64,000 bases of DNA from CAWDMN01 sp963803155 (GTDB taxonomy: Bacteria > Acidobacteriota > Terriglobia > Versatilivoradales > Versatilivoraceae): NCBI GenBank assembly GCA_963803155.1, contig CAWDMN010000032.1, positions 62,001-126,000 on the forward strand, read 5' to 3'. Below the pieces are notes generated by a model that was not told where the DNA came from, did not search any database, and saw nothing but the letters and a program-made list of their open reading frames with translations. Of the stretch, positions 16,473 through 25,712 are shown one piece after another (position 1 is the first letter of the stretch; each line of letters opens with the position of its first letter). The position numbers and the translations under genes were made by a program.

Positions 16473-19010
16473 ATGGCGGTCAACAAGGCCAAAGTGCTGA
16501 AAGTTGCGGATAAGTACGTGGTGCAGGGAAAGATCAGCAGCGCTATCACGGAATATCAGAAGCTGATCAAAGAAGATCCCACAGATTTGCCTTTGGTCAA
16601 CACTTTGGGGGACCTTTATGTCCGTGTGGGAAACGTAGCTGAGGCAGTGAAATGCTTTGCCCGCCTGGCCGAGAGCTACGATAATGGGGGGTTTATTGTC
16701 AGGGCGATCGCTATGTACAAGAAGGTTGTCAAAACCGATCCCACCCAAATTTCTCCTTTGGTCCGTCTGGCTGATTTGTATCTGCGACAGGGTCTTGTTA
16801 GTGAAGCCCGAAACCATTATTTGCAGGTCGTCGATAATTATTTGAAACGCGGTGCCTTTGAGGAAGCCGCAATAATCCTGAAAAAAATCATCGAAGCTGA
16901 TCTTGATAATCCTGTTCTGGAAGAACGTTTGGCGGAAGTTTATCAACAGCTCAATCAGAGCACGGAAGCCGCGGCGTCATTTCATTCAGCTTCATTGAAG
17001 TTAATGCGGAAAGGGCAATTCGTCCAGGCTGAAGGGTGTTTAAAAAAAGCTCAAGCGGTGGATCCCAATAATATTGCCGTCTGCACCACTCATGCCGACG
17101 TGCTGAGTGAACTTGGGCGAGTCGATGAAGCCCTGGAAATCCTCCACAAGTTACCCTTTGCCGATTTCAATAGTGAAGTCTTGGAGGAGGGATTCAAGAT
17201 CTATTTGCGGGCGGGACGGCTCGCTGAAGCCGAAAAATCCGCCACGCACGCCATTGAGGTGGATAATAGCCACTTCAAGCTGCGCTTAGCTTTGGCCCGT
17301 GCCTATACTGCTAATGGCGATTTTAATAACGCAGTCAATCAGATCAATAAAGTTTCCCGCATCGGCATCGAGAGAGGAGAGGGCCCGTTAATCGAAACTG
17401 AATTGAAGGCCATCTTGCGGCAGAGCCCTGAACATATTCCGGCGCTCATGGAATTGGTCAAGTATTATAACAGCTCGAACGAGCCGCACAATGTGCCGAC
17501 TTATCTGGAAAAAATCGGGACGATTTTTGTCCGGAATGAACAGCTGGAAGAAGCTGCTAAAATTTACCTGGAGTTGATTCATCTTGAGCCCAATGATCCA
17601 TCTCATCGAGAAAGCTTGCTGAGTTTGAAGGAGCATGGCGTAGAGGTGGAAATTCCGCCGCTTCCCTCCCCTGGGGCTGGCAGCTGGGATACGGGGCCGG
17701 GAAACCGTGTGGCAACGAGCCCCGCGGAGAATTTCATTACGGAAGGGGACCTCTTTGCCAGCTACGGGCAATTTCAACAGGCCATCGACCATTTCCGCAA
17801 AGCGTTGGAGGTCGATCCTCATCAACTTGAAGCTCACCACAAAATCCTCGAAATCTGCGACCGGATGGGGGACTACCGGCTTGCCGCTGATACCTGCATG
17901 AACTTGTACAGCTTATATGCCAGCCAGGGCAAGACAGATGAGGCCGCAAGCTATTTTGAGAGGGCTTCCCGGTATAATCCGGATATTCACCTTGCTCCTC
18001 CCGCTCAGGGAACGGAAACCCCCACGGACCGCGGCCCTTCTCCTTCCATTGAAGATCGGGCGCATCTCCAGGGATTGTTGGAAGAAGTGGATTTTTATCT
18101 GGATCAAAATTTCTTGGCGGAGGCCCGCCGTTGTTTGCGGCAATGCCAGGAGATCGCCCCTGACGATATCGAAGTCAAGAAAAGGGCCGAACGGCTGGAA
18201 TCCCTATCAAGCGGTGTGAATGCTGCCGTCGCGGCCCCTCCAACGCCGGAGCCCAGCCCAACTCCAAACTGGAATCCTAAGATGGCCATGGGGGGGGTGG
18301 AGACTACTTCTCCTGCTTCTCCCGACATGACTACTAGTGAAATCAGCCAACTGCCAGGATTGGAGGCTCATTCTTATTCACCACCTCCCCTTCCGTCCGC
18401 TCCGGCATCTACGACTCCCTCCGCCGCGGCCCCTGTGGTGGACGAAACTTCTTTTGCGGATTTGATGGGTGATCTGGAAAATGAATTGGCTGAGACCGTC
18501 ACGCCGGAAGAAGTCGTTATTCCTCCCTCCTCCATACAGGATTCTTCCGTGGGGGAAATCAGCGGCCTACATGAGGTCTTTGCGGAATTCAAAGCGGAAT
18601 TTGAGGAGGATGAGACCGAAGCAAACGACTTTGATACCCGTTATAATTTGGGGACCGCCTATAAAGAGATGGGGTTGATGGAAGAGGCTATTGGCGAATT
18701 TCAAAAAGCCTTGAAGGATAAAGCTCTGGAAGAGAGCAGTGAAAACTTTCTGCGCTGCTGCAACATGCTGGGACTTTGTTTCCTGGAGCAGGGAATTCCT
18801 CAAGTTGCCGCAAAGTGGTTTAGGAGAGGGATCTCCAGCCCGGGACATCCAGAAGAAGTCTATCTGGCTCTGCGTTACGATTTGGGCTGTGCCCAGGAGT
18901 TGTCTGGAGATTTGAAGGGGGCGATGGAGACTTTCCTTGACATTTACGGTACCAACATTAATTATAGGGACGTGTCAGAAAAGATTGAGCGCTTGAAGCA
19001 GCAATCCTGA
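16473..19010 (+). CDS. Large tetratricopeptide repeat protein
   Basis: This 845-residue protein has no signal peptide and consists mainly of TPR helices. Residues 1 to about 400 hold back-to-back TPR units (such as AITEYQKLIKEDPTDLPLVN and AIAMYKKVVKTDPTQISPLV). Three more units occur around 430-520. A proline/serine/threonine-rich linker occupies about 590-670, and a final TPR group sits at 720-840 (RYNLGTAYKEMGLMEEAIGE). Such proteins act as protein-binding scaffolds, and the partner here is unknown. The linker is low-complexity and probably disordered. An AAAGGATC stretch before the ATG is a weak ribosome-binding site. Confidence 0.9.
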   Translation: MAVNKAKVLKVADKYVVQGKISSAITEYQKLIKEDPTDLPLVNTLGDLYVRVGNVAEAVKCFARLAESYDNGGFIVRAIAMYKKVVKTDPTQISPLVRLADLYLRQGLVSEARNHYLQVVDNYLKRGAFEEAAIILKKIIEADLDNPVLEERLAEVYQQLNQSTEAAASFHSASLKLMRKGQFVQAEGCLKKAQAVDPNNIAVCTTHADVLSELGRVDEALEILHKLPFADFNSEVLEEGFKIYLRAGRLAEAEKSATHAIEVDNSHFKLRLALARAYTANGDFNNAVNQINKVSRIGIERGEGPLIETELKAILRQSPEHIPALMELVKYYNSSNEPHNVPTYLEKIGTIFVRNEQLEEAAKIYLELIHLEPNDPSHRESLLSLKEHGVEVEIPPLPSPGAGSWDTGPGNRVATSPAENFITEGDLFASYGQFQQAIDHFRKALEVDPHQLEAHHKILEICDRMGDYRLAADTCMNLYSLYASQGKTDEAASYFERASRYNPDIHLAPPAQGTETPTDRGPSPSIEDRAHLQGLLEEVDFYLDQNFLAEARRCLRQCQEIAPDDIEVKKRAERLESLSSGVNAAVAAPPTPEPSPTPNWNPKMAMGGVETTSPASPDMTTSEISQLPGLEAHSYSPPPLPSAPASTTPSAAAPVVDETSFADLMGDLENELAETVTPEEVVIPPSSIQDSSVGEISGLHEVFAEFKAEFEEDETEANDFDTRYNLGTAYKEMGLMEEAIGEFQKALKDKALEESSENFLRCCNMLGLCFLEQGIPQVAAKWFRRGISSPGHPEEVYLALRYDLGCAQELSGDLKGAMETFLDIYGTNINYRDVSEKIERLKQQS

Positions 19011-19099
19011 CCGAATTCAAATCTCGCCGCTCCTGTATCTGAGTGCATAATCGAACCACACCCTTGAAATTTAAGGTGGAGTGAAGCGCCCATTGGCCA

Positions 19100-19366
19100 A
19101 TGGTCAACAAAATATTGGTTTTGGTTTTCATTTTTTTCTGCTTTGAGCTGGGAATATTCCTAATTGTCTTTCCCTGGTCCCAATATTGGGACAACAACTT
19201 TTTCCTCTTTCATTTCGCTTTCCTCCGTCCTTTGATCTTGAATAATTATTTTCGTGGCGCGGTAACCGGTCTGGGTGTGGTGGACCTTGCTTTGGGCTTT
19301 TTGGAGGCCGTGAATTTCAGAGCCACCGTGGATATGTTGGATCAAAAAACCGAAAGTCATCTGTAA
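19100..19366 (+). CDS. Small predicted membrane protein, two helices
   Basis: This 88-residue product has a strongly hydrophobic N-terminal helix (about residues 4-24, VLVFIFFCFELGIFLIVFPW) and a second helix around 52-70 (RGAVTGLGVVDLALGFLEAV). A short polar tail follows. I do not recognise a named family, but the FPWSQYWDNNFF segment between the helices looks conserved in type rather than random. It sits between the TPR gene and thiE with a 31-bp gap to thiE, so it may be co-transcribed. A role cannot be deduced. Confidence that it is a real gene is fair, from composition and strand. Confidence 0.68.
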   Translation: MVNKILVLVFIFFCFELGIFLIVFPWSQYWDNNFFLFHFAFLRPLILNNYFRGAVTGLGVVDLALGFLEAVNFRATVDMLDQKTESHL

Positions 19367-19397
19367 GAATCTTCCTCATCGCGCTGTTCTTGTTCCC

Positions 19398-19994
19398 ATG
19401 TGTCGAACCCCCATATGGTATTGCATCACCGATCGCAAAAATTGCCCTGAGCCCCTGATGCGCCAAATGAAGAGGCTCTTAACCAGGGGGATTGATTATA
19501 TTCAAATCCGGGAAAAAGATCTTTCCACTCGCGAATTATATGAACTCTCCGGCAGCATTGAGGCGATGGCGCGTCGCACCAAGACAAGGATTCTTGTAAA
19601 GGATCGCCTTGATGTGGCCTTGGCTGCAGGCCTTGATGGGATCCACCTCGGGGGAACCTCCGCTGAAATAGGAGTCGTCCGCTCGTTTTTGGCGGGAAGT
19701 CCGATGCAGATTGGTGTCTCCACGCATAGCGTGGAAGAGGTCAGCCGGGCGGCTCTAAACGGAGCTGATTATGTGACCTTTGGCCCGGTCTTTTCCACCC
19801 CCTCCAAGGCGGCTTTCGGTCCGCCCCAAGGGATTGAAAAATTGCGGGAAGCGGCAAAAGCTGTGCGGATTCCTGTGTTGGCATTGGGGGGGATCAATCG
19901 CGGGAATATGCAGATGTGCCTGGATGCAGGCGCGGCCGGCATTGCGGCAATCCGTTTGTTTCAAGATCCGGATTTTGTGTTTAAAATGGAATGA
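19398..19994 (+). CDS. thiE: Thiamine phosphate synthase
   Basis: ThiE joins the pyrimidine and thiazole phosphates to form thiamine phosphate. The 198-residue TIM barrel shows WYCITDR near the start, YIQIREKDLS (pyrimidine pyrophosphate binding), VKDRLDVALAAGLDGIHLGG, GVSTHSVEEV, ADYVTFGPVFSTPSK and the phosphate-binding LALGGINRGN. It is slightly shorter than the usual 210 residues but complete. No other thiamine genes are nearby, and I see no THI-box riboswitch upstream. Confidence 0.94.
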   Translation: MCRTPIWYCITDRKNCPEPLMRQMKRLLTRGIDYIQIREKDLSTRELYELSGSIEAMARRTKTRILVKDRLDVALAAGLDGIHLGGTSAEIGVVRSFLAGSPMQIGVSTHSVEEVSRAALNGADYVTFGPVFSTPSKAAFGPPQGIEKLREAAKAVRIPVLALGGINRGNMQMCLDAGAAGIAAIRLFQDPDFVFKME

Positions 19995-20088
19995 AGCCTA
20001 GGGCCAATCCGGATTTCTCATCGTGTGCCGGATCTGAATTGAACTCTTCCCGTGTGGTTGGGAAGAGCCCATCTACAGTAGGGTCGAT

Positions 20089-21384
20089 ATGTCATCCAAA
20101 AGCATTGTGGCAATCAAGAAAATTGGCGAGTATCAACCCTCCATGGTGCTTCAAGCCATGAAAGAATGCCTGGCATATCTGGGGGGGATGAGTGCTTTCG
20201 TCAAGCCGGGGCAGAAAGTTCTGCTGAAGCCCAATTTGTTGGGCCCCTTTGCCTCCGCCAAAGCCGTCACCACACACCCTGCCGTAGTGCGTGCCGCCAT
20301 TCTTTTGGTACAAGAGGCTGGGGGAAAAGTATATGTCGGTGATAGTCCGGGAATAAGCAGCCAATTCCACGTCGCGCGCCTGTGCGGATTGATGCCGGTG
20401 ATGGAAGAAACCCGGGCCGAGTGGGCGGATTTTCAGACCCAGCGTGAATATGAAGTGCCACATCATCTGATTGCCAGGCATCTGATTCTTGCTCAAGCCG
20501 TGCGGGAGGCGGATGTCATAATCTCGCTGCCCAAGCTCAAAACCCATGGCCAGATGACGTTTACCGGGGCCTTAAAAAATCAGTATGGCCTGATTCCAGG
20601 GACCTTGAAAAGCCAGTGGCATTTCCGCCTGCGAAAACCGGAATATCTGGCGCGTTTGATCCTGGATATTCACCGCACGGCACGGCCGGCGCTCGCCATT
20701 ATGGACGGAATCATGGCTATGGAGGGAATGGGGCCCAGCGGCGGACAACCCCGCAAAGTGGGAGCGTTGTTAGCGAGCCCGGATTTGATGGCCCTGGATA
20801 CGCTTGCCTGCCTGCTCATCAAGCTTGATCCCCGCTTTGTCCCCCTGCTGGAGGAGGCGCGAAAGCTGAGGTTGGGAGCAACTTCCTTGGAAGAGATGGA
20901 AGTCGCCGGTGAGGATTGGAGGATTCTACAAGTACCGGACTTTAAGAAGGTGTCGCAGCTGACCGACATTTTGAAAATCATCCCTTTGCCCAGGAGTGTG
21001 CTTAACTGGATCCGCGGGCAATGGACGGCTCGTCCGCGGATTGATCCCGCCAAGTGTGTCCAATGTGGGATTTGCGAAAAAGGCTGTCCGGCGTCGCCCG
21101 CGGCAATCCATCCAGCTCTGCTTCCTGCCCAGGCGGTGGACGATGAGGCTTGTATTCGCTGCTATTGCTGCCATGAATTCTGTCCTCATCATGCCTTGGA
21201 ACTTCACCATTCCCTGTTGAAGCGGACATTTCAATTGAATTCAGGGATTGAATGGCCGGGAAGATGTCTGGCCCGATTCCGGCCTCGAATGCGCAATAAA
21301 GAAAAGCCCCCCTCCCAGCCGCCTGCGAGCAACGGATCCCAGTCAGGCCAAGATTCACAGCCTTTCGGTTCGTCCGGGGATTGA
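20089..21384 (+). CDS. DUF362 domain protein with two 4Fe-4S clusters
   Basis: This 431-residue protein joins an N-terminal DUF362 domain (about residues 1-300) to a ferredoxin-like region. DUF362 motifs include KVLLKPNLLGPF, VTTHPAVVRA, GKVYVGDSPG and LPKLKTHGQMTFTGALKNQYG. The cluster-binding motifs are CVQCGICEKGCP and CIRCYCCHEFCP (about residues 323-377), giving two 4Fe-4S sites. The last about 45 residues are polar and probably disordered. The family occurs in anaerobes and its function is not established; electron transfer is likely. A hairpin, CTCTTCCC at 20044-20051 pairing with GGGAAGAG at 20060-20067, lies just before the start. The next gene follows within 3 bp, so the two are probably co-transcribed. 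Confidence 0.9.
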   Translation: MSSKSIVAIKKIGEYQPSMVLQAMKECLAYLGGMSAFVKPGQKVLLKPNLLGPFASAKAVTTHPAVVRAAILLVQEAGGKVYVGDSPGISSQFHVARLCGLMPVMEETRAEWADFQTQREYEVPHHLIARHLILAQAVREADVIISLPKLKTHGQMTFTGALKNQYGLIPGTLKSQWHFRLRKPEYLARLILDIHRTARPALAIMDGIMAMEGMGPSGGQPRKVGALLASPDLMALDTLACLLIKLDPRFVPLLEEARKLRLGATSLEEMEVAGEDWRILQVPDFKKVSQLTDILKIIPLPRSVLNWIRGQWTARPRIDPAKCVQCGICEKGCPASPAAIHPALLPAQAVDDEACIRCYCCHEFCPHHALELHHSLLKRTFQLNSGIEWPGRCLARFRPRMRNKEKPPSQPPASNGSQSGQDSQPFGSSGD

Positions 21385-21386
21385 GA

Positions 21387-21929
21387 ATGAAAATGTGGAA
21401 AACTCTCGAAAAACGGATTATTCATTTGCAGCCACCTTGGCTGACTTTGGAACAGCATTCAATTGAACTCCCATACGGGAGAACCATTCTGGATTGGCCC
21501 TGGATTATCACCCCGGATTACGTCAACATCGTAGTACGGACTATGGAAGGTGATTTTCTTTTCTTCCGGCAGACCAAATATGGGTTGGAAGGGGAATCAC
21601 TGGCCTTGGTTGGCGGATTTGTTGAACCTGGAGAAGAACCACTGGCAGCGGCCCGGCGTGAGCTTCTGGAAGAAACGGGTTTTGAGGCCCGGACTTGGAT
21701 TGCATTGGGGCGATACCTGGTGGATCCCAATCGCGGGATTGCCCATGGGAATCTATTTCTGGCACTTCAAGCCAATAAAGTTACGGAGTCGACAGCGGAC
21801 GATTTGGAGGAACAACAACTCATTCATATGGCGTTGGATGAGATGAAGGCTGCTCTGGATTATGGAAAATTTGAAGTGCTTGCTTGGGCTTCCTGTGTGG
21901 CGCTGGCCTTGAGGAAGCTGGAAGAATGA
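21387..21929 (+). CDS. NUDIX hydrolase, ADP-ribose pyrophosphatase-like
   Basis: This protein probably hydrolyses ADP-ribose or a related nucleoside diphosphate derivative. It shows the NUDIX box GGFVEPGEEPLAAARRELLE followed by ETGF, with the expected spacing. ADP-ribose pyrophosphatase-like features include WPWIITPDYVNIV and ALGRYLVDPNRGIAHGNLF. Length is about 180 residues. The ATG at 21387 is chosen; a TTG two codons earlier overlaps the DUF362 stop. The substrate is inferred from general family likeness and remains open. Confidence 0.9.
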   Translation: MKMWKTLEKRIIHLQPPWLTLEQHSIELPYGRTILDWPWIITPDYVNIVVRTMEGDFLFFRQTKYGLEGESLALVGGFVEPGEEPLAAARRELLEETGFEARTWIALGRYLVDPNRGIAHGNLFLALQANKVTESTADDLEEQQLIHMALDEMKAALDYGKFEVLAWASCVALALRKLEE

Positions 21930-22280
21930 CATGCACAGAGCCTGATCATTCACTCAGGGTGACCCAGAACCCTGTCTCATTCTCTTTGGTGGTGCGAGGT
22001 GATTGGATAGGCGATTTCCCTCGGTTGTTCTGTTCCGCTTCACCAGGTAAGAAACGCAAAGCGCCAGCGAACATTCCATGGAGCATCAGCCATCTCAATC
22101 CCCCGCTTCCCGCGCCCGTAATCACTTGATCGGCGGATTTAGAGCAACCTCTTCTCGATAAATCCCTCTTTTCATCAGAGAGATTCGTATACATTTAGCT
22201 GATACTTCATGTAAATGTGAGCCCTCAGATTCAAGCAACCTTGCTATAAATTATTGGCGCCAGGCATCAAATGAAGTGGA
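21930..22280. other. Intergenic space without a recognisable gene
   Basis: Short open frames exist on both strands (for example 82 codons on the minus strand, 21946-22194), but their products look random. No strong terminator hairpin is visible. This is the gap between convergent NUDIX and PilZ genes. Confidence 0.6.
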
Positions 22281-22622
22281 TCAATCGAACCGATTGAAAT
22301 AGAGCGGGGTGGATTCTTCCCGGGGAACTTCGTGCATGACCCAGTCGCGATTCGAAGTCAGTCTGAAACCGACATGTTGCTGGTTCAGCTTAATGTCGAA
22401 ATTAGACCAGCAAATCCGGGCAATAAAAGAGGATCCTTTGGGACTTTTGAGCTTGATGATCTCGCCATTCGGCATATCTCGATCCAGCAGCAGACACCCT
22501 CCCTCCCGGCTGATGTTGCGGCTCTGAGCATGAGTAGAAAAATGAATCCCGTTTTCGTCATGCCCTACGATTTCAAACTCGATCTTAAGCGCGATTCTCT
22601 TTGATTGTCTGCGACTGCTCAT
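22281..22622 (-). CDS. PilZ domain protein
   Basis: PilZ domains usually bind cyclic di-GMP. The roughly 113-residue protein has RRQSKRIALKIEFEIVG near its N-terminus, close to the RxxxR half of the motif. It then has AQSRNISREGGCLLLDRDMP, matching the (D/N)xSxxG half. A beta-barrel core follows (IIKLKSPKGSSFIARICW). The second motif reads N-I-S-R-E-G-G, with Asn in place of the usual Asp, as in many non-canonical PilZ proteins. The start at 22622 gives MSSRRQSKR; an upstream ATG at 22649 is possible. It stands alone. Confidence 0.82.
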   Translation of the reverse strand: MSSRRQSKRIALKIEFEIVGHDENGIHFSTHAQSRNISREGGCLLLDRDMPNGEIIKLKSPKGSSFIARICWSNFDIKLNQQHVGFRLTSNRDWVMHEVPREESTPLYFNRFD

Positions 22623-22649
22623 CCAGGGGAAGTGGCTGAAAGATTGCAT

Positions 22650-23267
22650 GCTCTACCCTCAGCGGAAGCGTGGGAGATGAATTTCAAAAGGATCATATCT
22701 TCAGTTTACAGGTGGTTCAAGCCAATTTTTTGGGCATTGTCGGAGTGTTGACAATTCGTAACTACTCAGGTAGACAGAATTCAGTAGTCACAATCCAGGA
22801 TGGCCTGCGAATAAGCATCTAAAAGATTGCGCCAATAACTTATGAGCCTTTTGCTACGCCACAAGGGGGCATCAAATCTCGTTGCTGGCGTGTTCATTCT
22901 GACTACTGAATTTTGGCTTCTGGCTACAACCTGAGAAGGTACGAAAATTCTTTAAAAAAAAGAGCGTTGTGTCGTCTTTTCCCCGAGATAATGCATCTAT
23001 TGTAATATAGCGTTTCTCTTGCTCACACCCGGGTTGACTCGATCCCGGGTTCTTTTTTTTAATCCTGGAAAGAATTGAAACAAAATCTGCGTAACAATTC
23101 AGTTGGCATTGCCTTGAGTTCCTGCCTGTTTGTAACCGCGCAATAATTCGAACTCATTGCGCCGGAGATTCAACTCTGCAATACTTACAAATCTTTTATG
23201 AATGATCCAAAGCTCGGGAATTCTTGTCCCGTCCTAAAAGATTAAATTACTTAAGAGAGGCTCATCA
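22650..23267. other. Long intergenic region with repeats and an orphan terminator
   Basis: No coding frame is convincing in these 618 bp. The stretch holds an inverted repeat of the AATTCAGTAGTCA type (near 22780 and, inverted, near 22905). There is a possible promoter with TTGACA at 22748-22753 and a weak -10 (TAGACA) 17 bp on. A plus-strand terminator lies at 23027-23060 with no ORF in front of it. Confidence 0.6.
23027..23060 (+). terminator. Orphan intrinsic terminator
   Basis: ACCCGGG (23027-23033) pairs with CCCGGGT (23044-23050) around a 10-base loop and is followed by TCTTTTTTTT. No gene on the plus strand precedes it closer than 21929, so it may end a non-coding RNA. Confidence 0.75.
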
Positions 23268-23678
23268 ATGGTTCAAATTGATCTCTTCTATCAGGGGGGA
23301 CTGCGGTGTAAAGCCGTTCATGGACCCAGTCAACAAAGCCTGATCACCGATGCCCCTGTCGATAATCATGGGAAAGGGGAATTTTTTTCACCCACTGATC
23401 TAATGGCGACAGCTTTAGGCTCGTGCTTGGCGACTGTTATGGGAATCATTGCCGATAGAGAGGGGATAGATCTGGCGGGATTAAAAGTCACGGTAAAAAA
23501 GGAAATGGCCCCCGCTCCTCGTCGGCGGATCGGGAAGCTGGCGGTCCAAGTGTTCTTTCCTATCCCCTTGACGGACGTTCAGAAGGCCAAGATGGAAAGA
23601 GCGGCCCATTTTTGCCCGGTTCATGAGAGTCTGCACCCAGATATCGAAATGCCGATGGAATTCTTTTATCCGGCGTGA
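23268..23678 (+). CDS. OsmC/Ohr family peroxiredoxin-like protein
   Basis: OsmC-type proteins reduce organic hydroperoxides with two cysteines. The 136-residue product has both: Cys53 in MATALGSCLATVMGI and Cys116 in AAHFCPVHESL. The beta-strand core around KVTVKKEMAP is present. The length is that of OsmC/YhfA-like members. A GAGAGG ribosome-binding site precedes the ATG. It stands alone, with long intergenic spaces on both sides. It is probably involved in oxidative stress; the exact subfamily (OsmC or YhfA-like) is not resolved by eye. Confidence 0.9.
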   Translation: MVQIDLFYQGGLRCKAVHGPSQQSLITDAPVDNHGKGEFFSPTDLMATALGSCLATVMGIIADREGIDLAGLKVTVKKEMAPAPRRRIGKLAVQVFFPIPLTDVQKAKMERAAHFCPVHESLHPDIEMPMEFFYPA

Positions 23679-24060
23679 ACATCCACATTCTTTCGGTATC
23701 TCTCGCGGAACTAACTGCGTAAGCTACTGAATTGGCTCTGCAAGGCAGCATTAGGACTCACGTCCTGTCTATATGAATGGGGATGAATTCTGGTTTTCCC
23801 TGAAGGCATTTTATCGCGCGATCTGAGTCCCATCCCCGCTCAAAAAAGAGGCTATTATCTACTGGCGGCTGGGGCTTCATGAAAGGCTCATCTCCATTTC
23901 ATTTGCAGTCCTTCGTTTTGTCTCCCTCTGATTCCACTGCTGGTTTGAGTCTTTTTGGAACTTTTTCCTCCCAGGTTGCGTTTATGAGAACAGGAAAGCA
24001 AAGGTGCGACTTTTTGGGAGCAAATTACACTCACCAATGAAAGATTCTTAAGGAGGCTTT
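23679..24060. other. Intergenic space, no gene seen
   Basis: The 382 bp between osmC-like and the DUF4097 gene carry no credible frame. An AAGGAGG ribosome-binding site for the next gene lies at its end. Confidence 0.6.
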
Positions 24061-25014
24061 ATGCGGGCTATACTCCGATCGCTGAATTTATTAACTATCC
24101 TGGTTCTCACGCTAGCTTTGACCGGCTGTGAGGAGATGATGATGTCGGGGGGAATCGAGGACAAGGTTGCCAAATCCTTCCAGGTGCAGCCTGGTGGCAA
24201 ATTGACATTGGATTCCAGCATGGGATCCATCGAAGTTCTTTCGACATCAGCCAATGAAGTCAAGATTAACGTCGAACGCATCGCCAGAACCCACGACCAA
24301 AGGGAAGCCAATGAGATCCTGAAGGATTTGACGATGGATTTTCGTCAGCAAGGGAATGATATCCTGATAGAGGCCCGATACCGGGGGGATTGGCACAATT
24401 GGGGTGGGAGCCGCCTGCAACTGAAATACATGATCCAGGTGCCGCGCAAATATAGCGTGGATCTCAAAACGGGAGGAGGCAGCATCCAAGTCAGCGATTT
24501 AGAGGGGAATGTGGTCGCAAAAACCTCCGGAGGCAGTCTTCATTTTGGAGAAATCAATGGAGTCGTTAATGGACGAACCTCGGGCGGAAGCATCACTCTG
24601 GATCGAGGGACCGGCGCCGTTGATGTCGACACCTCCGGGGGGAGCATCCAGATTGGAAAAGTGGCGGCTAGCGTAAAAGCACACACCTCGGGAGGGAGCA
24701 TTACCCTGGATGAGGTGATGGGGACGGTACAAGCCTCCACTTCGGGCGGCTCGGTTTCCGCGACACTCACCAACCAGCCGGAGGGAGATTGTGAATTGAC
24801 TACCTCCGGCGGATCCGTTCACGTAAAACTTCGCAAGAACTTGAATTTGAATCTGCGCGCGGATTGCAGCGGTGGATCCATTCATACGGACATTCCCGTG
24901 ACCGTCCAGGGAGAGATCAGCCGTCACAAATTGCAAGCTAAACTCAATGGCGGCGGGCCGGATCTTTATCTGCACACCTCCGGCGGAGGAATTTCCATCG
25001 AAGCCCTTCCATAA
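24061..25014 (+). CDS. DUF4097 beta-solenoid lipoprotein
   Basis: This is an exported lipoprotein: the signal peptide ends ...LTLALTGC with the lipidated Cys at residue 23. The mature part has a DUF4097 (putative adhesin) fold. From about residue 155 it forms a ladder of short repeats built on T-S-G-G-S, for example KTSGGSLHFGEINGVVN and RTSGGSITLDRGTGAVD. These recur about every 20 residues for six rungs, giving a right-handed beta-solenoid. The last rungs degrade (CSGGSIHTDIP, TSGGGISIEAL). The function of the family is not established; adhesion or surface sensing is assumed. An AAGGAGG ribosome-binding site lies upstream. Confidence 0.88.
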   Translation: MRAILRSLNLLTILVLTLALTGCEEMMMSGGIEDKVAKSFQVQPGGKLTLDSSMGSIEVLSTSANEVKINVERIARTHDQREANEILKDLTMDFRQQGNDILIEARYRGDWHNWGGSRLQLKYMIQVPRKYSVDLKTGGGSIQVSDLEGNVVAKTSGGSLHFGEINGVVNGRTSGGSITLDRGTGAVDVDTSGGSIQIGKVAASVKAHTSGGSITLDEVMGTVQASTSGGSVSATLTNQPEGDCELTTSGGSVHVKLRKNLNLNLRADCSGGSIHTDIPVTVQGEISRHKLQAKLNGGGPDLYLHTSGGGISIEALP

Positions 25015-25028
25015 CCTCCGCCTTTTAA

Positions 25029-25069
25029 GGGGGAGCCTGGCAGATCACATCTTGTGAGCCAGGCCCCCC
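25029..25069 (+). terminator. Strong hairpin after the DUF4097 gene
   Basis: GGGGGAGCCTGGC (25029-25041) pairs with GCCAGGCCCCCC (to 25069), leaving a 15-base loop that itself contains partial complementarity. There is no T run, so it may act as a weak terminator or an mRNA 3'-end stabiliser. Confidence 0.55.
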
Positions 25070-25125
25070 GCCTTGTTTCATTCTCTTGATTCTTCACATC
25101 CGCGATCTCTTAAGAAAATGGCGCG

Positions 25126-25203
25126 GATGGAGGCGGGGTGCCACTCACCCCGCCTGAGTTTGCCAAGCCTGCTTTGACTGCCTGAGGGCAGGCCGCCTCC
25201 ATC
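25126..25203. repeat. GGAGGCG-bounded palindromic element, copy 1
   Basis: The ends GATGGAGGCGG and CCGCCTCCATC are perfect inverted repeats enclosing about 55 bp. Inside, GGCGGGGTG and CACCCCGCC form a perfect 9-bp hairpin with loop CCACT. Related copies lie at 26537-26608 and 56418-56483. The surrounding 25015-25712 has no gene. Confidence 0.75.
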
Positions 25204-25338
25204 ATCCCATTTTCTTTTTCTTGTTGTGACGGACACACCGTCATGCGCTGCTCCTTTGAGTATCCGCCCATCCCCGATTCTTCAATCATTCCAAATTAGC
25301 CCGCTTCTCGGGCTCTCCCACAAAAATCCCGGTATCAG

Positions 25339-25371
25339 AGACCTCACAGGTCTCCAAGACCTGTGAGGTCT
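25339..25371. repeat. REP-like perfect palindrome
   Basis: AGACCTCACAGGTCT (25339-25353) and its exact complement (25357-25371) surround the 3-base loop CCA. The 15-bp perfect stem sits in a gene-free space. It is of the kind seen as dispersed intergenic palindromes in environmental bacteria. Confidence 0.75.
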
Positions 25372-25712
25372 GGAGATTTTTATTGTCTTGTTGAGCCAGC
25401 CGTGTTGGCATGAGCGGCTCCTTCAAAAATATCCGTCGTGCCGCTATCGGCTGCGGCTCCTAGCGCGGAGTGGTGCCAGCGACTCCGCGGTTTTTAGCTC
25501 AACCAAATGCCGCTATTTTGTCGTGTTCTGGCGTCATCCGAGCCGGTGCGTGCCAGGGCCTTGGGGCTAAGGGTTCCATCATGTCCCCCGGGCCTGCGAG
25601 TTTGACATGAGGAGGTCGCCAGCCTCATATATATGATTTTTTTTTGCAAGAAATTTTCCGCCTCCCGTCTTGATGAATGAAGGCAGTGAAAATTGAAAGG
25701 AGGGAGGCCCTC

